Of a stretch of DNA of 11,385 nt, positions 1-7,161 are shown in pieces (position 1 is the stretch's first letter; each line of letters starts with the position of its first letter). The stretch is from assembly GCA_023440945.1 (NCBI GenBank), contig JAEZRL010000226.1, positions 1 through 11,385 of the forward strand, read 5' to 3'. The notes beneath the pieces were generated by a model. The model did no database searches. It had not been told where the DNA came from and saw nothing but the letters and a program-made list of their open reading frames with translations. The DNA is from Bacteroidota bacterium. Its GTDB lineage: Bacteria; Bacteroidota; Bacteroidia; Chitinophagales; Chitinophagaceae. Both the position numbers and the translations under genes were made by a program.

Positions 1-1066
1 TGGCACGACGACCGAAATAATACTTATCATCATAACCTTCTACCACACCGCCGGCTCCAACACCAAGATGATGATCCATCAGGTTGTGACCTAACTCCCC
101 GCTGCTGCTCCCCAAGCCCTCTGGCCATACATCTGTAGCAGAGTTCATTAGTATCCATGCGGAGTTGATAGTAGATGCATTTAAGAAAATGATCTTTGCA
201 TTATAAGTGTAAGTCTTATTTGTTTCTGCATCGAGGATTTCTACACCTGTTGCTCTTTTTTTGTCTTTATCATATAAAATCTTTGTAACGATAGCCCAGG
301 GACGAAGCGTTAAATTGCCGGTTTTAATTGCGGCGGGAAGCGTTGACGATTGTGTGCTGAAATAAGCACCGAACGGACAACCGAGCCAGCATTTATTGCG
401 GTATTGGCAATTGGTTCTGCCCGGCAAAGGCTCAGTGATATTAGCGGTACGACCAATGATCATGGCACGTTGACCTTTATAAAAATCTTTTACACGTTTT
501 GCCACATCTTTTTCAACACAGTTCATTTCCATTGGCGGCATAAACTGCCCGTCCGGTAATTGAGGCAAACCTTCCTTTGAACCGCTGATGCCCGCAAACT
601 TCTCTGCATAATCATACCATGGTTCTATTTCTTTATAACGAACCGGCCAATCAACGGCGATACCATCTTTCGCATTTGCTTCAAAATCAAAATCACTCCA
701 GCGATAGCTTTGTCTTCCCCACATTAACGAACGACCACCTACATGATAACCCCTAAACCAGTCGAAGCGTTTTATTTCTGTGTAAGGACTTTCCTTTTCA
801 TTCACCCAATAATCAAGGTTTGTTTCATTCAGAGGATAATCTCTTTTTAAAACAGGATAATCTTTGATCATCTGCTGTGTGCGGGTTCCCCTGTGTGGAA
901 ATTCCCAGGATCCTTTGTTCGCATTCACGTAATCTTTTACATGCTTTATATCGCGGCCGCGTTCAAGCATCAGTGTTTTCAAACCTTTTTCAGTTAATTC
1001 TTTTGCAGCCCAGCCACCACTGATTCCTGAGCCGATCACAATAGCATCATAAACATTATCAGCCAT
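1..1066 (-). CDS. GMC-family FAD sugar dehydrogenase, [3Fe-4S] type (C-terminal part off the window)
   Basis: The first 355 residues are present; the C-terminal part, with the catalytic His region of GMC enzymes, lies beyond the left edge. A Rossmann FAD-binding motif starts at once (IVIGSGISGG, residues 9-18), and the acidic end of strand 2 is E35-R36. Residues 107-117 (YHVGGRSLMWG) are the usual second FAD/substrate segment, and 324-334 (ELGHNLMDHHL) is another GMC-typical stretch. C220, C226 and C230 form CX5CX3C, the spacing that binds the [3Fe-4S] cluster in bacterial FAD glucose dehydrogenases. The enzyme therefore probably oxidises a sugar or glycoside hydroxyl and passes electrons to a cytochrome, not to oxygen. 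There is no signal peptide of its own; family members are carried out with a Tat-signal small subunit, which is not in this window. ATG at 1066 follows an A-rich leader. It lies 178 bases after the preceding same-strand gene. Family call is firm; substrate unknown. Confidence 0.93.
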   Translation of the reverse strand, partial: MADNVYDAIVIGSGISGGWAAKELTEKGLKTLMLERGRDIKHVKDYVNANKGSWEFPHRGTRTQQMIKDYPVLKRDYPLNETNLDYWVNEKESPYTEIKRFDWFRGYHVGGRSLMWGRQSYRWSDFDFEANAKDGIAVDWPVRYKEIEPWYDYAEKFAGISGSKEGLPQLPDGQFMPPMEMNCVEKDVAKRVKDFYKGQRAMIIGRTANITEPLPGRTNCQYRNKCWLGCPFGAYFSTQSSTLPAAIKTGNLTLRPWAIVTKILYDKDKKRATGVEILDAETNKTYTYNAKIIFLNASTINSAWILMNSATDVWPEGLGSSSGELGHNLMDHHLGVGAGGVVEGYDDKYYFGRRA

Positions 1067-1244
1067 GTTTTCTTTTTTTATTTAATTTATTTATTATATT
1101 ATCAGCAATTGAATTACTATCAAGCTTCGTTGTGTCACTCACTTGTACGCCTTACAGGCTATTCAGCTTAAGGTAGAAAGTAACAATACAAGAGCAGTAG
1201 TTTAGTTTTTAAATACACTTTTTATTTCCTCAGGCTTCCTGAAA

Positions 1245-2132
1245 TTATACATCGCAGATCTGGATAGCTTTTTTAAGGGAAGCAACCTTATCTTCTGCTG
1301 CGGGAATAAATTCCTGTGCAACATAGCCTTTAAAACCTGTGTCTACGATTGCTTTCATTATCGCCGGATAATATAATTCCTGGCTTTCATCTATTTCATG
1401 TCTTCCCGGAACGCCACCTGTATGATAATGACCAAAATATTGATTATTATCTTTTATTGTACGGATAACGTCTCCTTCATCAATCTGCATGTGATAGATA
1501 TCATAAAGTAATTTAAAATTCGGAGAGCCTATTCTTTTGCAAAGCTCTACTCCCCATTTATGATTATCACACATATAATCTTTATGATCTACTTTGCTGT
1601 TCAACAATTCCATCTGAACTGTAATACCATTTTTTTCTGCGTTGGAGAGAATTTTCTTCAAACCCATTTCGCAATTTTTCAAACCTGTCTCATCATCCAT
1701 GCCATTACGGCTTCCGCTAAAACAGATAACATCCGTATATCCTGCTTTTTTCATCATCGGAAAAACATCATTGAACGCTTTTATCAAATCATTATGATAA
1801 GTGATATCATTCCACCCCTGTGTTAAACTGTTATTGGCAGCGGTATAGCACATAGAGCTGTAGATGCCATATTTCTGTAAGGTTGGCCAATCTTTTGGAC
1901 CCATAAGATCGATAGCATTAAAGCCGATTTCTTTTACCACCTTGCATAGTTCCTCAACTGACATAAAACTGTATGTCCACTGGCAAACCGAGTGATTAAT
2001 GTTCCCTTTCAATTTAAATTCTTTTGGTGAAGCATCACAGGCCAGAGGCGAAAGCATACTGCCTGCTGCAATAGCTGCGGAGCCTGCCATCATATTTTTT
2101 AATGCGGCTCTGCGGGATTGTTGAACTGACAT
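1245..2132 (-). CDS. Tat-exported TIM-barrel protein, hydroxypyruvate-isomerase family
   Basis: This is a 295-residue xylose-isomerase-like TIM barrel. The N-terminus is a twin-arginine signal: R7-R8, then a hydrophobic stretch at about residues 15-31, with cleavage plausible near 34, so the mature enzyme should lie in the periplasm. Likely metal or acid-base residues are E175 (QMELLN), D211 and H214 (YDIYHMQ), H237 and E274 (QEFIP). The block GGVPGRHEID (239-248) followed by Y254-Y255 and GFKGYVAQE matches the C-terminal half of hydroxypyruvate isomerase (Hyi). Classical Hyi is cytoplasmic and shorter, so true hydroxypyruvate isomerisation is unlikely. An isomerase, epimerase or eliminase acting on an oxidised sugar fits the neighbours better, as inference. 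It starts 41 bases after the MFS gene, probably in the same transcript. Cys32 follows Leu-Ala, but Pro at -3 argues against a lipoprotein. Confidence 0.9.
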   Translation of the reverse strand: MSVQQSRRAALKNMMAGSAAIAAGSMLSPLACDASPKEFKLKGNINHSVCQWTYSFMSVEELCKVVKEIGFNAIDLMGPKDWPTLQKYGIYSSMCYTAANNSLTQGWNDITYHNDLIKAFNDVFPMMKKAGYTDVICFSGSRNGMDDETGLKNCEMGLKKILSNAEKNGITVQMELLNSKVDHKDYMCDNHKWGVELCKRIGSPNFKLLYDIYHMQIDEGDVIRTIKDNNQYFGHYHTGGVPGRHEIDESQELYYPAIMKAIVDTGFKGYVAQEFIPAAEDKVASLKKAIQICDV

Positions 2133-2173
2133 GAAATTAAATGTTGATTATACTCTTTTAAATATTAGAACAA

Positions 2174-3487
2174 TTATAGATTTTCATACGCTGCACCGGC
2201 AGGTTCCGTTGCAGTTAAAACAGTTTGCTTCCTGTTATTTCTTGACCGCATATAGAAGAATAAACCGGCAAATGCAAATATTAATATAACAGGTATGATA
2301 AGCGTTGCATTCAAAATTTCCGGTCCTGCAGCAGAACGGGCAGCATCATAAGCATTTGCCATTTCTGTTCCCGGTGCAGCAGAACGGTAAGCGTCAAGAC
2401 TTGCACCTGCAGGTAACTGCTGTATCATTATCTTATCATAATATCCACCCATAAATATCATGTAGAGAGAAACCGCGAACATACCGGCCCCACCCATAAA
2501 ATTCAAACCTACGGCACCAGTTCTTGGTAAATTTTCTGCCACAAAACCAATCATACAAGGCCAGAAGAAAGCTACGCCTAACCCAAATACGATCGCACCA
2601 CCAAAAATGGCGATACCGGATAAATGAACCATCAGGTAAATACCTAAAGCAGATAATATGGCTGAAACAAGCAGGACACCTTGTGCATTTATGCGGTGAA
2701 CGATCGGCCCCGCAAAGGCTCTACCTAATACCTGCATGGAGGCAACAAATGTTAGAATAAGCAAAGCATTGTCGGTAACAGTTTTGAAAAGTACGTCAAT
2801 CCACTGGTTGGTGAATAATTCAGTGATAGCGGTACCTAACATGCAAATGATCATAAAGATGAACAGCGGACTTAACAAAGCTGAGTACATTTCTTTGGTA
2901 GATACACCGCTTGAAACTCTTTCAGTAACAGGAAACTGAAGTTTGCTAAAAAGATAGCCATACAGCAAAGTTGGGATGATCATTAAACCAACCTGTACCT
3001 GCCAGCCAATGCCAAACTGGTCTAATAAATAAACGAGTAAAGTGCCTATAACAATACCACCAGGGAACCATAAGTGAAAATGGTTCAGCTTGGTTGTTTT
3101 GTTATCAGGGAAAATGGTCGCAACAAGTGGGTTACATGCAGCTTCTACTGTACCATTCGCAATTCCGATAAAAAGTGTTGAAATAAACAGCGTCCAGTAA
3201 CCATTCGCAAAAATGGTGAGAACGATGCCTATAAGATGAAATACAAAGGCAGCTATCAACAATTTTTTCATCCCTATCACATCCACTATCATTCCGCCAA
3301 TAACAATGGCAAGCGGAAAGCCCCAAAAAGCGGTGGCAGCAATAGAGCCTAATTGTTGTGCATCGAGGTGAAACTCTACACCGAGACGGTTTAGGATACC
3401 TGCACGAATACCAAATGACAATGACGTTACTAAAAGGGCCAGGCAACTGGCAACAAATAATTGATTGCGTTGAGGAAGGTTTTGCAT
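2174..3487 (-). CDS. MFS transporter, sugar/glycoside-type
   Basis: This 437-residue integral membrane protein has about twelve hydrophobic segments (roughly 10-28, 46-66, 74-95, 97-116, 140-157, 163-180, 204-222, 238-256, 269-287, 290-310, 327-346 and 392-412). MFS motif A is recognisable between helices 2 and 3 as GGMIVDVIGMKK (64-75). A conserved-looking polar block at 111-144 (NGTVEAACNP, then LNHFHLWFPGG) resembles the helix 4-5 region of Bacteroidota sugar permeases of the FHS/FucP kind, so a proton-driven sugar or glycoside importer is likely. The helix 11-12 loop (about 349-390) is unusually long and Ala-rich. It is the first gene of the minus-strand arm, with a good promoter 32 bases upstream and the Tat-exported TIM-barrel gene 41 bases downstream. 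This fits import of products made in the periplasm by the next two gene products. Substrate is not determinable; membership of MFS is secure. Confidence 0.92.
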   Translation of the reverse strand: MQNLPQRNQLFVASCLALLVTSLSFGIRAGILNRLGVEFHLDAQQLGSIAATAFWGFPLAIVIGGMIVDVIGMKKLLIAAFVFHLIGIVLTIFANGYWTLFISTLFIGIANGTVEAACNPLVATIFPDNKTTKLNHFHLWFPGGIVIGTLLVYLLDQFGIGWQVQVGLMIIPTLLYGYLFSKLQFPVTERVSSGVSTKEMYSALLSPLFIFMIICMLGTAITELFTNQWIDVLFKTVTDNALLILTFVASMQVLGRAFAGPIVHRINAQGVLLVSAILSALGIYLMVHLSGIAIFGGAIVFGLGVAFFWPCMIGFVAENLPRTGAVGLNFMGGAGMFAVSLYMIFMGGYYDKIMIQQLPAGASLDAYRSAAPGTEMANAYDAARSAAGPEILNATLIIPVILIFAFAGLFFYMRSRNNRKQTVLTATEPAGAAYENL

Positions 3488-3518
3488 ATCGTTAGAATTA
3501 ATAAAAAAATAGTCGGGA

Positions 3519-3548
3519 TAAATGTAATTTTTTATTTTTAAAAATCAA
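3519..3548 (-). promoter_or_regulatory. Bacteroidota-type promoter for the MFS-led operon
   Basis: Read on the minus strand, TTG (3548-3546) is followed by exactly 19 bases and then TACATTTA (3526-3519). This matches the Bacteroidota consensus TTG-N19-TAnnTTTG except for the last base. Transcription would start near 3512, leaving a leader of about 25 bases before the ATG at 3487. The -33 element overlaps the palindrome ATCAATTGAT. Recognised by eye only. Confidence 0.45.
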
Positions 3549-3553
3549 TTGAT
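3544..3553. promoter_or_regulatory. 10-bp perfect palindrome, possible operator
   Basis: ATCAATTGAT reads the same on both strands and covers the -33 element of the minus-strand promoter. A repressor dimer bound here could shut off the MFS arm. Short AT palindromes also occur by chance in DNA this AT-rich, so the call is tentative. No regulator gene is present in the window. Confidence 0.2.
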
Positions 3554-3599
3554 AAATTGTCGAACTTACATTTTTTTTTAACGGTGCTTTAAATTCTTT

Positions 3600-3615
3600 C
3601 AAATTTGTTTGCAAA
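3600..3615. promoter_or_regulatory. Adjacent 8-bp palindromes upstream of the Gfo/Idh/MocA gene
   Basis: CAAATTTG (3600-3607) is directly followed by TTTGCAAA (3608-3615); each is a perfect palindrome. They sit 45-60 bases before the ATG at 3660, where a promoter or operator for the plus-strand arm is expected. CAAATTTG also differs from the -7 consensus TAnnTTTG only at its first base, but I found no -33 element at the right distance. Confidence 0.2.
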
Positions 3616-3659
3616 AACATTAAAAATTTCTAACGAAACCTAAAACAAAAAACACATAC

Positions 3660-4820
3660 ATGAACAGAAAATTAAGAATGGGAATGGTAGGTGGGGGTAA
3701 AGATGCTTTCATCGGTGCCATTCATCGTCACGCTGCCAACATGGATGGCCTTATCGAACTTGTTTGCGGAGCTTTAAGTATCAATCCAGAAATTGCCAAA
3801 GACTCAGGTAAATCTCTTTTTTTAGCTGAAGACCGTATTTATCTTACTTATGATGAGATGATAAAAAAAGAAAGTGAACTGCCCGCAGATAAGCGTATGG
3901 ATTTTGTAACGATTGTTACACCCAACTTCGCACACTTTGCTCCTGCAATGATGGCATTGGATCATGGCTTTCATGTGGTAATTGAAAAGCCTATCACTTT
4001 TACTTTGGATGAAGCAAAACAGTTGCAGAAAAAAGTAGAAGAAACAGGACTTGTTCTTTGTTTAACACACACCTATTCAGGCTACCCCATGGTTAAACAA
4101 GCAAGGCAAATGATACAGGAAGGAGCTTTAGGAAAAATAAGAAAAGTATGGGTTGAATATCCGCAGGGATGGTTAAGTAAGCTAACCGAAAGAGAAGGTA
4201 ATGCACAGGCTGCCTGGAGAACCGATCCGAAAAAAAGCGGTAAATCAGGAGCAATGGGTGATATTGGAACACATGCGGAACATTTGGCCGAATATATCAC
4301 CGGTTCGCACATTACAAAACTTTGTGCTGATCTCAATGTAATGGTTGAAGGAAGGGCTTTGGATGATGATGGTAATGTTTTATTGAGATTTGATAATGGT
4401 GCTGCAGGTGTGCTGATGGCATCGCAGGTTGCAGCAGGTGAGGAAAATGCTTTACGTATTCGCGTCTATGGCGAAAAAGGTGGACTGGAATGGGCACAGC
4501 AGGAACCCAACACACTTATTGTAAAATGGCTGGATAAACCGGCAGAAATCTATCGTGCAGGTCAGGCATATCTCGGCAGTTATGCAAAAGCAAATGTCCG
4601 TACGCCGGGTGGTCATCCTGAAGGTTATTTAGAAGCCTTTGCAAATATCTATCGCAACTTTGCCAGAACGTTATGTGCAAGAATTGATGGAACACAACCA
4701 TCACCGGAAGCACTGGATTTTCCAGGCGTAGAAGATGGTGTTCGCGGTATGGCATTTATAGATAACGTAGTAAAGAGCGCACAATCTGATCAGAAATGGA
4801 CGGATAATGTAGTGGAATAA
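3660..4820 (+). CDS. Gfo/Idh/MocA-family NAD(P)-dependent oxidoreductase
   Basis: This 386-residue enzyme probably oxidises or reduces a secondary hydroxyl of a sugar, glycoside or inositol. The N-terminal Rossmann domain begins with MGMVGGGKDAFIG (7-19). TIVTPN (84-89) closes the nucleotide site, and E109-K110-P111 is the family's EKP signature with the catalytic lysine. In the C-terminal domain, GDIGTHAEH (200-208) supplies D201 and H205 at the positions of the usual catalytic Asp/His pair. There is no signal peptide, so it acts in the cytoplasm. ATG follows an A-rich leader typical of Bacteroidota. It opens the plus-strand arm of the divergent locus, and a TIM-barrel gene follows after 47 bases. 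This pairing recalls E. coli ycjS/ycjR and the oxidoreductase-plus-TIM-barrel pairs of C-glycoside degraders, which work through 3-keto sugars. That comparison is by family, not measured identity. Confidence 0.93.
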   Translation: MNRKLRMGMVGGGKDAFIGAIHRHAANMDGLIELVCGALSINPEIAKDSGKSLFLAEDRIYLTYDEMIKKESELPADKRMDFVTIVTPNFAHFAPAMMALDHGFHVVIEKPITFTLDEAKQLQKKVEETGLVLCLTHTYSGYPMVKQARQMIQEGALGKIRKVWVEYPQGWLSKLTEREGNAQAAWRTDPKKSGKSGAMGDIGTHAEHLAEYITGSHITKLCADLNVMVEGRALDDDGNVLLRFDNGAAGVLMASQVAAGEENALRIRVYGEKGGLEWAQQEPNTLIVKWLDKPAEIYRAGQAYLGSYAKANVRTPGGHPEGYLEAFANIYRNFARTLCARIDGTQPSPEALDFPGVEDGVRGMAFIDNVVKSAQSDQKWTDNVVE

Positions 4821-4867
4821 GTTTAAGGTATAGGCAATATTGAGTTTAATCAAATAAAAAATTATTG

Positions 4868-5923
4868 ATGACAACATTAAAAGGACCGGGTATTTTTTTA
4901 GCACAGTTTGCAGGCGATCAGCCACCTTTTAACACACTGCAATCAATATGTGAATGGGCTAAAAGCCTGGGTTATGCAGGTGTGCAAATTCCTACATGGG
5001 ATACGCGATTAATAGATCTCCAAAAAGCAGCAGAAAGTAAAACCTATGCTGATGAATTAAAAGGTATTGTAAATGCTGTAGGGCTTGAAATAACTGAACT
5101 TTCAACACATCTACAGGGACAGCTTGTTGCTGTACATCCTGCTTATGATACTTTGTTTGATGGCTTTGCTCCTGGACAGTATCGTAACAATCCAAAAGCA
5201 AGAACGGAGTGGGCTGTTCAGCAATTAAAATATGCAGCGAAAGCTTCAAATAATTTAGGATTGAATGCCCATGGTACTTTCAGTGGTGCATTGTTGTGGC
5301 ATACCGTTTATCCCTGGCCACAACGACCTGCGGGATTAGTAGAAACGGGTTTTACAGAACTTGCCAATCGCTGGCTACCGATATTGAATGTTTTTGATGA
5401 AAACGGCGTTGATCTTTGTTATGAAATACACCCTGGTGAAGACCTGCATGATGGTGTTAGTTATGAAAGGTTTTTAAAGCATGTAAATAATCATCCGCGT
5501 GCCTGCTTGTTATACGATCCTTCGCATTTTGTATTGCAGTGTCTCGATTATCTTGAGTACATTGATATTTATCATGAACGCATAAAAATGTTTCATGTAA
5601 AAGATGCGGAATTTAATCCAACAGGCCGGCAAGGTGTTTACGGAGGCTATTCAGGTTGGGTTGAACGTGCAGGACGTTTCCGTTCTTTAGGGGATGGACA
5701 AGTTGATTTTAAATCTGTATTCAGCAAACTGGCACAATACGATTATAAAGGTTGGGCAGTACTTGAATGGGAATGTGCATTGAAACATCCTGAAGATGGT
5801 GCGAGAGAAGGTGCTACCTTTATAAAAGATCATATCATTCATGTTACGGATAAAGCATTTGATGACTTTGCGGGAACAGGAAGTGATGAAGCTTTTAACC
5901 GTTCTGTTTTGGGTTTAAGCTGA
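4868..5923 (+). CDS. Sugar phosphate isomerase/epimerase-like TIM-barrel protein (cytoplasmic)
   Basis: This 351-residue protein belongs to the xylose-isomerase-like TIM-barrel superfamily (IolE, YcjR and C-deglycosidase relatives). Probable metal ligands, each at the end of a barrel strand, are E186 (YEIHPGE), D217 (YDPSH, with H220), H243 (MFHVKD, with D246) and E300 (LEWE). No export signal is present, so it differs in compartment from the Tat-exported barrel at 1245-2132. It is longer than the usual 260-300 residues; the extra length includes loops at about 84-115 and 141-165, with W144 and W150, and a C-terminal tail after 320. ATG at 4868 is chosen over the in-frame TTG at 4865. The gene follows the Gfo/Idh/MocA gene by 47 bases, ends in tandem stops (TGA TAA) and is closed by a terminator. 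It probably epimerises, isomerises or cleaves the keto product of the preceding enzyme; the exact reaction is unknown. Confidence 0.9.
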   Translation: MTTLKGPGIFLAQFAGDQPPFNTLQSICEWAKSLGYAGVQIPTWDTRLIDLQKAAESKTYADELKGIVNAVGLEITELSTHLQGQLVAVHPAYDTLFDGFAPGQYRNNPKARTEWAVQQLKYAAKASNNLGLNAHGTFSGALLWHTVYPWPQRPAGLVETGFTELANRWLPILNVFDENGVDLCYEIHPGEDLHDGVSYERFLKHVNNHPRACLLYDPSHFVLQCLDYLEYIDIYHERIKMFHVKDAEFNPTGRQGVYGGYSGWVERAGRFRSLGDGQVDFKSVFSKLAQYDYKGWAVLEWECALKHPEDGAREGATFIKDHIIHVTDKAFDDFAGTGSDEAFNRSVLGLS

Positions 5924-5943
5924 TAAGAAAAATGTATAAATTG

Positions 5944-5977
5944 AAAGAGGCTGCTTTTTGAAACAGCCTCTTTTTTT
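5944..5977 (+). terminator. Intrinsic terminator of the plus-strand arm
   Basis: A perfect 10-bp stem (AAAGAGGCTG at 5944-5953 with CAGCCTCTTT at 5964-5973) encloses a 10-base loop and leads into a T run to 5977. It begins 20 bases after the stop of the TIM-barrel gene. On the minus strand the hairpin is followed by CAATTTAT, a poor T tract, so it should stop the convergent small gene only weakly. Confidence 0.88.
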
Positions 5978-5989
5978 ATTTGAATATAA

Positions 5990-6247
5990 TTATTTATTGA
6001 AGAAGAGAAACCACCGATATTTCCAGTTCCACGTTGGAATAAACGTTAACCAAAATTCGTTTTTACTAATCTTATTATTTGTGAGCAATCGTAATCCACT
6101 AACGAAAGGATGATAAATAAAGCAATAGATTGCAAGCCCTAAAACAAAGACATTACTTGTGATTAAATAATACTTTGTACCCAGTATCAAAAGCCCAAAA
6201 GGAATAAAAAGAAGCAAATAGAAATAGAATAAGCCAAGATGTTTCAT
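5990..6247 (-). CDS. Small two-helix membrane protein, unknown function
   Basis: I do not recognise a family. The 85-residue product has two predicted membrane helices: residues about 5-23 (aromatic and Leu-rich) and about 29-46. A basic, polar stretch (52-63: RLLTNNKISKNE) follows. The C-terminal tail (64-85) is rich in aromatics, with W66, W73, W75 and W79, and probably lies along the membrane surface. The helices carry few charges and there is no cleavable-signal pattern. ATG is at 6247. It is transcribed toward the sugar locus, sharing the terminator region, and stands 100 bases downstream of the RluA-type gene, so it may ride on that transcript or have its own promoter. Sustained membrane-like composition and absence of an overlapping gene support a real gene. 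Function cannot be inferred. Confidence 0.72.
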   Translation of the reverse strand: MKHLGLFYFYLLLFIPFGLLILGTKYYLITSNVFVLGLAIYCFIYHPFVSGLRLLTNNKISKNEFWLTFIPTWNWKYRWFLFFNK

Positions 6248-6347
6248 ATTATTTTATTGTCTTTTCTTTCGCATTTAAACTTACATTTTACAAATAATAT
6301 CCTCGATGAAAATTGAATTAAAATTCTCACTTCCTATAAATAAGTTC

Positions 6348-7064
6348 TTACCGCAAATTCAGTTTTCTTAACTGCTGTAACAAAGCCCGCAGATCTTTTG
6401 GCAGCGGTGCTTCAAATTCATATTCTTTCTCAAATAAAGTGAATTTGAGTAAAGCAGCATGTAATGCAAGCCTGGAGAGGACCGGTCTTTCCGCTTCTTC
6501 TTTTTTTGAAAGATGATAATTGCGTTTAAGACTCGACAAATAAACCGGTTCACCGTTGCCATACAGATCATCACAAACAATAGAATGACCAATGTGCTGC
6601 ATGTGAACGCGTATCTGGTGTGTGCGTCCTGTATGTATCTGAAATTTCATCCATGCAAACAGCCGGAACTGTTCTTCTGTTTCATAATTGGTTAAAGATG
6701 GTTTGCCTTTTTTATTAACTATCATCTTTCCATTTTTTGCCGGATGTTCTGCTATTGGCTCATCAATATTTCCTGATGGTGGAATAACAACACCATGCAC
6801 CAAACCATAATAATATTTTTCTGCATTACGGCTTTCGAATAATTGCGATAAGGCAGCATGTGCTTCAGCGCTTTTTGCAAAAACAATAACACCACTTGTT
6901 TCTTTATCCAGACGATGAACGGTATATATTTCTCCAAACTCTTTCAGTAAAATATCTTTCAAAGAAATTTCCGATTGCTTTCTGTCCGGAACACTCAGCA
7001 TGCCCGCTTTTTTATTTATAGCAATCAAATGCTCATCCTCAAGAATTATATCTGTTGATCTCAT
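6348..7064 (-). CDS. RluA-family pseudouridine synthase
   Basis: This 238-residue single-domain enzyme isomerises uridine to pseudouridine in rRNA or tRNA in the cytoplasm. The family motif HRLDKETSG (50-58) carries the catalytic aspartate D53. HTGRTHQIRVHM (144-155), followed by CDDLYG (164-169), and RLALHA (198-203) are the other conserved RluA blocks. There is no S4 RNA-binding domain, as in RluA and TruC rather than RluC/RluD. I start at the ATG at 7064, because the frame upstream to 7124 adds 20 hydrophobic residues absent from the family and the RluA fold begins directly after 7064 (IILEDEHLIAINKKAG). It lies 97 bases after the RluB-type gene and is probably the last member of the minus-strand run from hemA. 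The target uridine is not deducible. Confidence 0.92.
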   Translation of the reverse strand: MRSTDIILEDEHLIAINKKAGMLSVPDRKQSEISLKDILLKEFGEIYTVHRLDKETSGVIVFAKSAEAHAALSQLFESRNAEKYYYGLVHGVVIPPSGNIDEPIAEHPAKNGKMIVNKKGKPSLTNYETEEQFRLFAWMKFQIHTGRTHQIRVHMQHIGHSIVCDDLYGNGEPVYLSSLKRNYHLSKKEEAERPVLSRLALHAALLKFTLFEKEYEFEAPLPKDLRALLQQLRKLNLR

Positions 7065-7161
7065 TAATACGATGTAAAAAATGTTGAATAGAATTGTTGC
7101 CGTACAAGTGTGCGACGCAACCAAAGTTTATAGCAGCACGGAAGCTGAGTACAAAAAAATA

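Noticed and set aside
1224..1245. A hairpin (TCAGG-CTT-CCTGA core) at the stop of the Tat-exported TIM-barrel gene, considered as a terminator.
   Set aside because: The stem is short and no T run follows it on the transcribed strand, so I cannot support termination between this gene and the GMC gene.
2028..2042. Lipoprotein cleavage site at Cys32 of the exported TIM-barrel protein.
   Set aside because: The residue at -3 is proline rather than Leu/Val/Ile, so the lipobox is poor; a Tat signal with ordinary cleavage explains it better.
3132..3446. A 104-codon minus-strand frame inside the MFS gene.
   Set aside because: It is an out-of-frame reading of the transporter, Cys- and Arg-rich with no coherent domain.
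3567..3607. A plus-strand promoter for the Gfo/Idh/MocA gene (TACATTTT at 3567 or CAAATTTG at 3600).
   Set aside because: Neither has a TTG at about 19 bases upstream; the spacing for the first is 15 bases. The real promoter is probably in this area but I cannot place it.
4865..4867. TTG as start of the cytoplasmic TIM-barrel gene.
   Set aside because: An ATG follows immediately at 4868 and is the more likely start.
7065..7124. A 20-residue hydrophobic N-terminal extension of the RluA-type protein.
   Set aside because: The enzyme is a soluble RNA modifier and its fold begins right after the ATG at 7064, so the extension is most likely untranslated.
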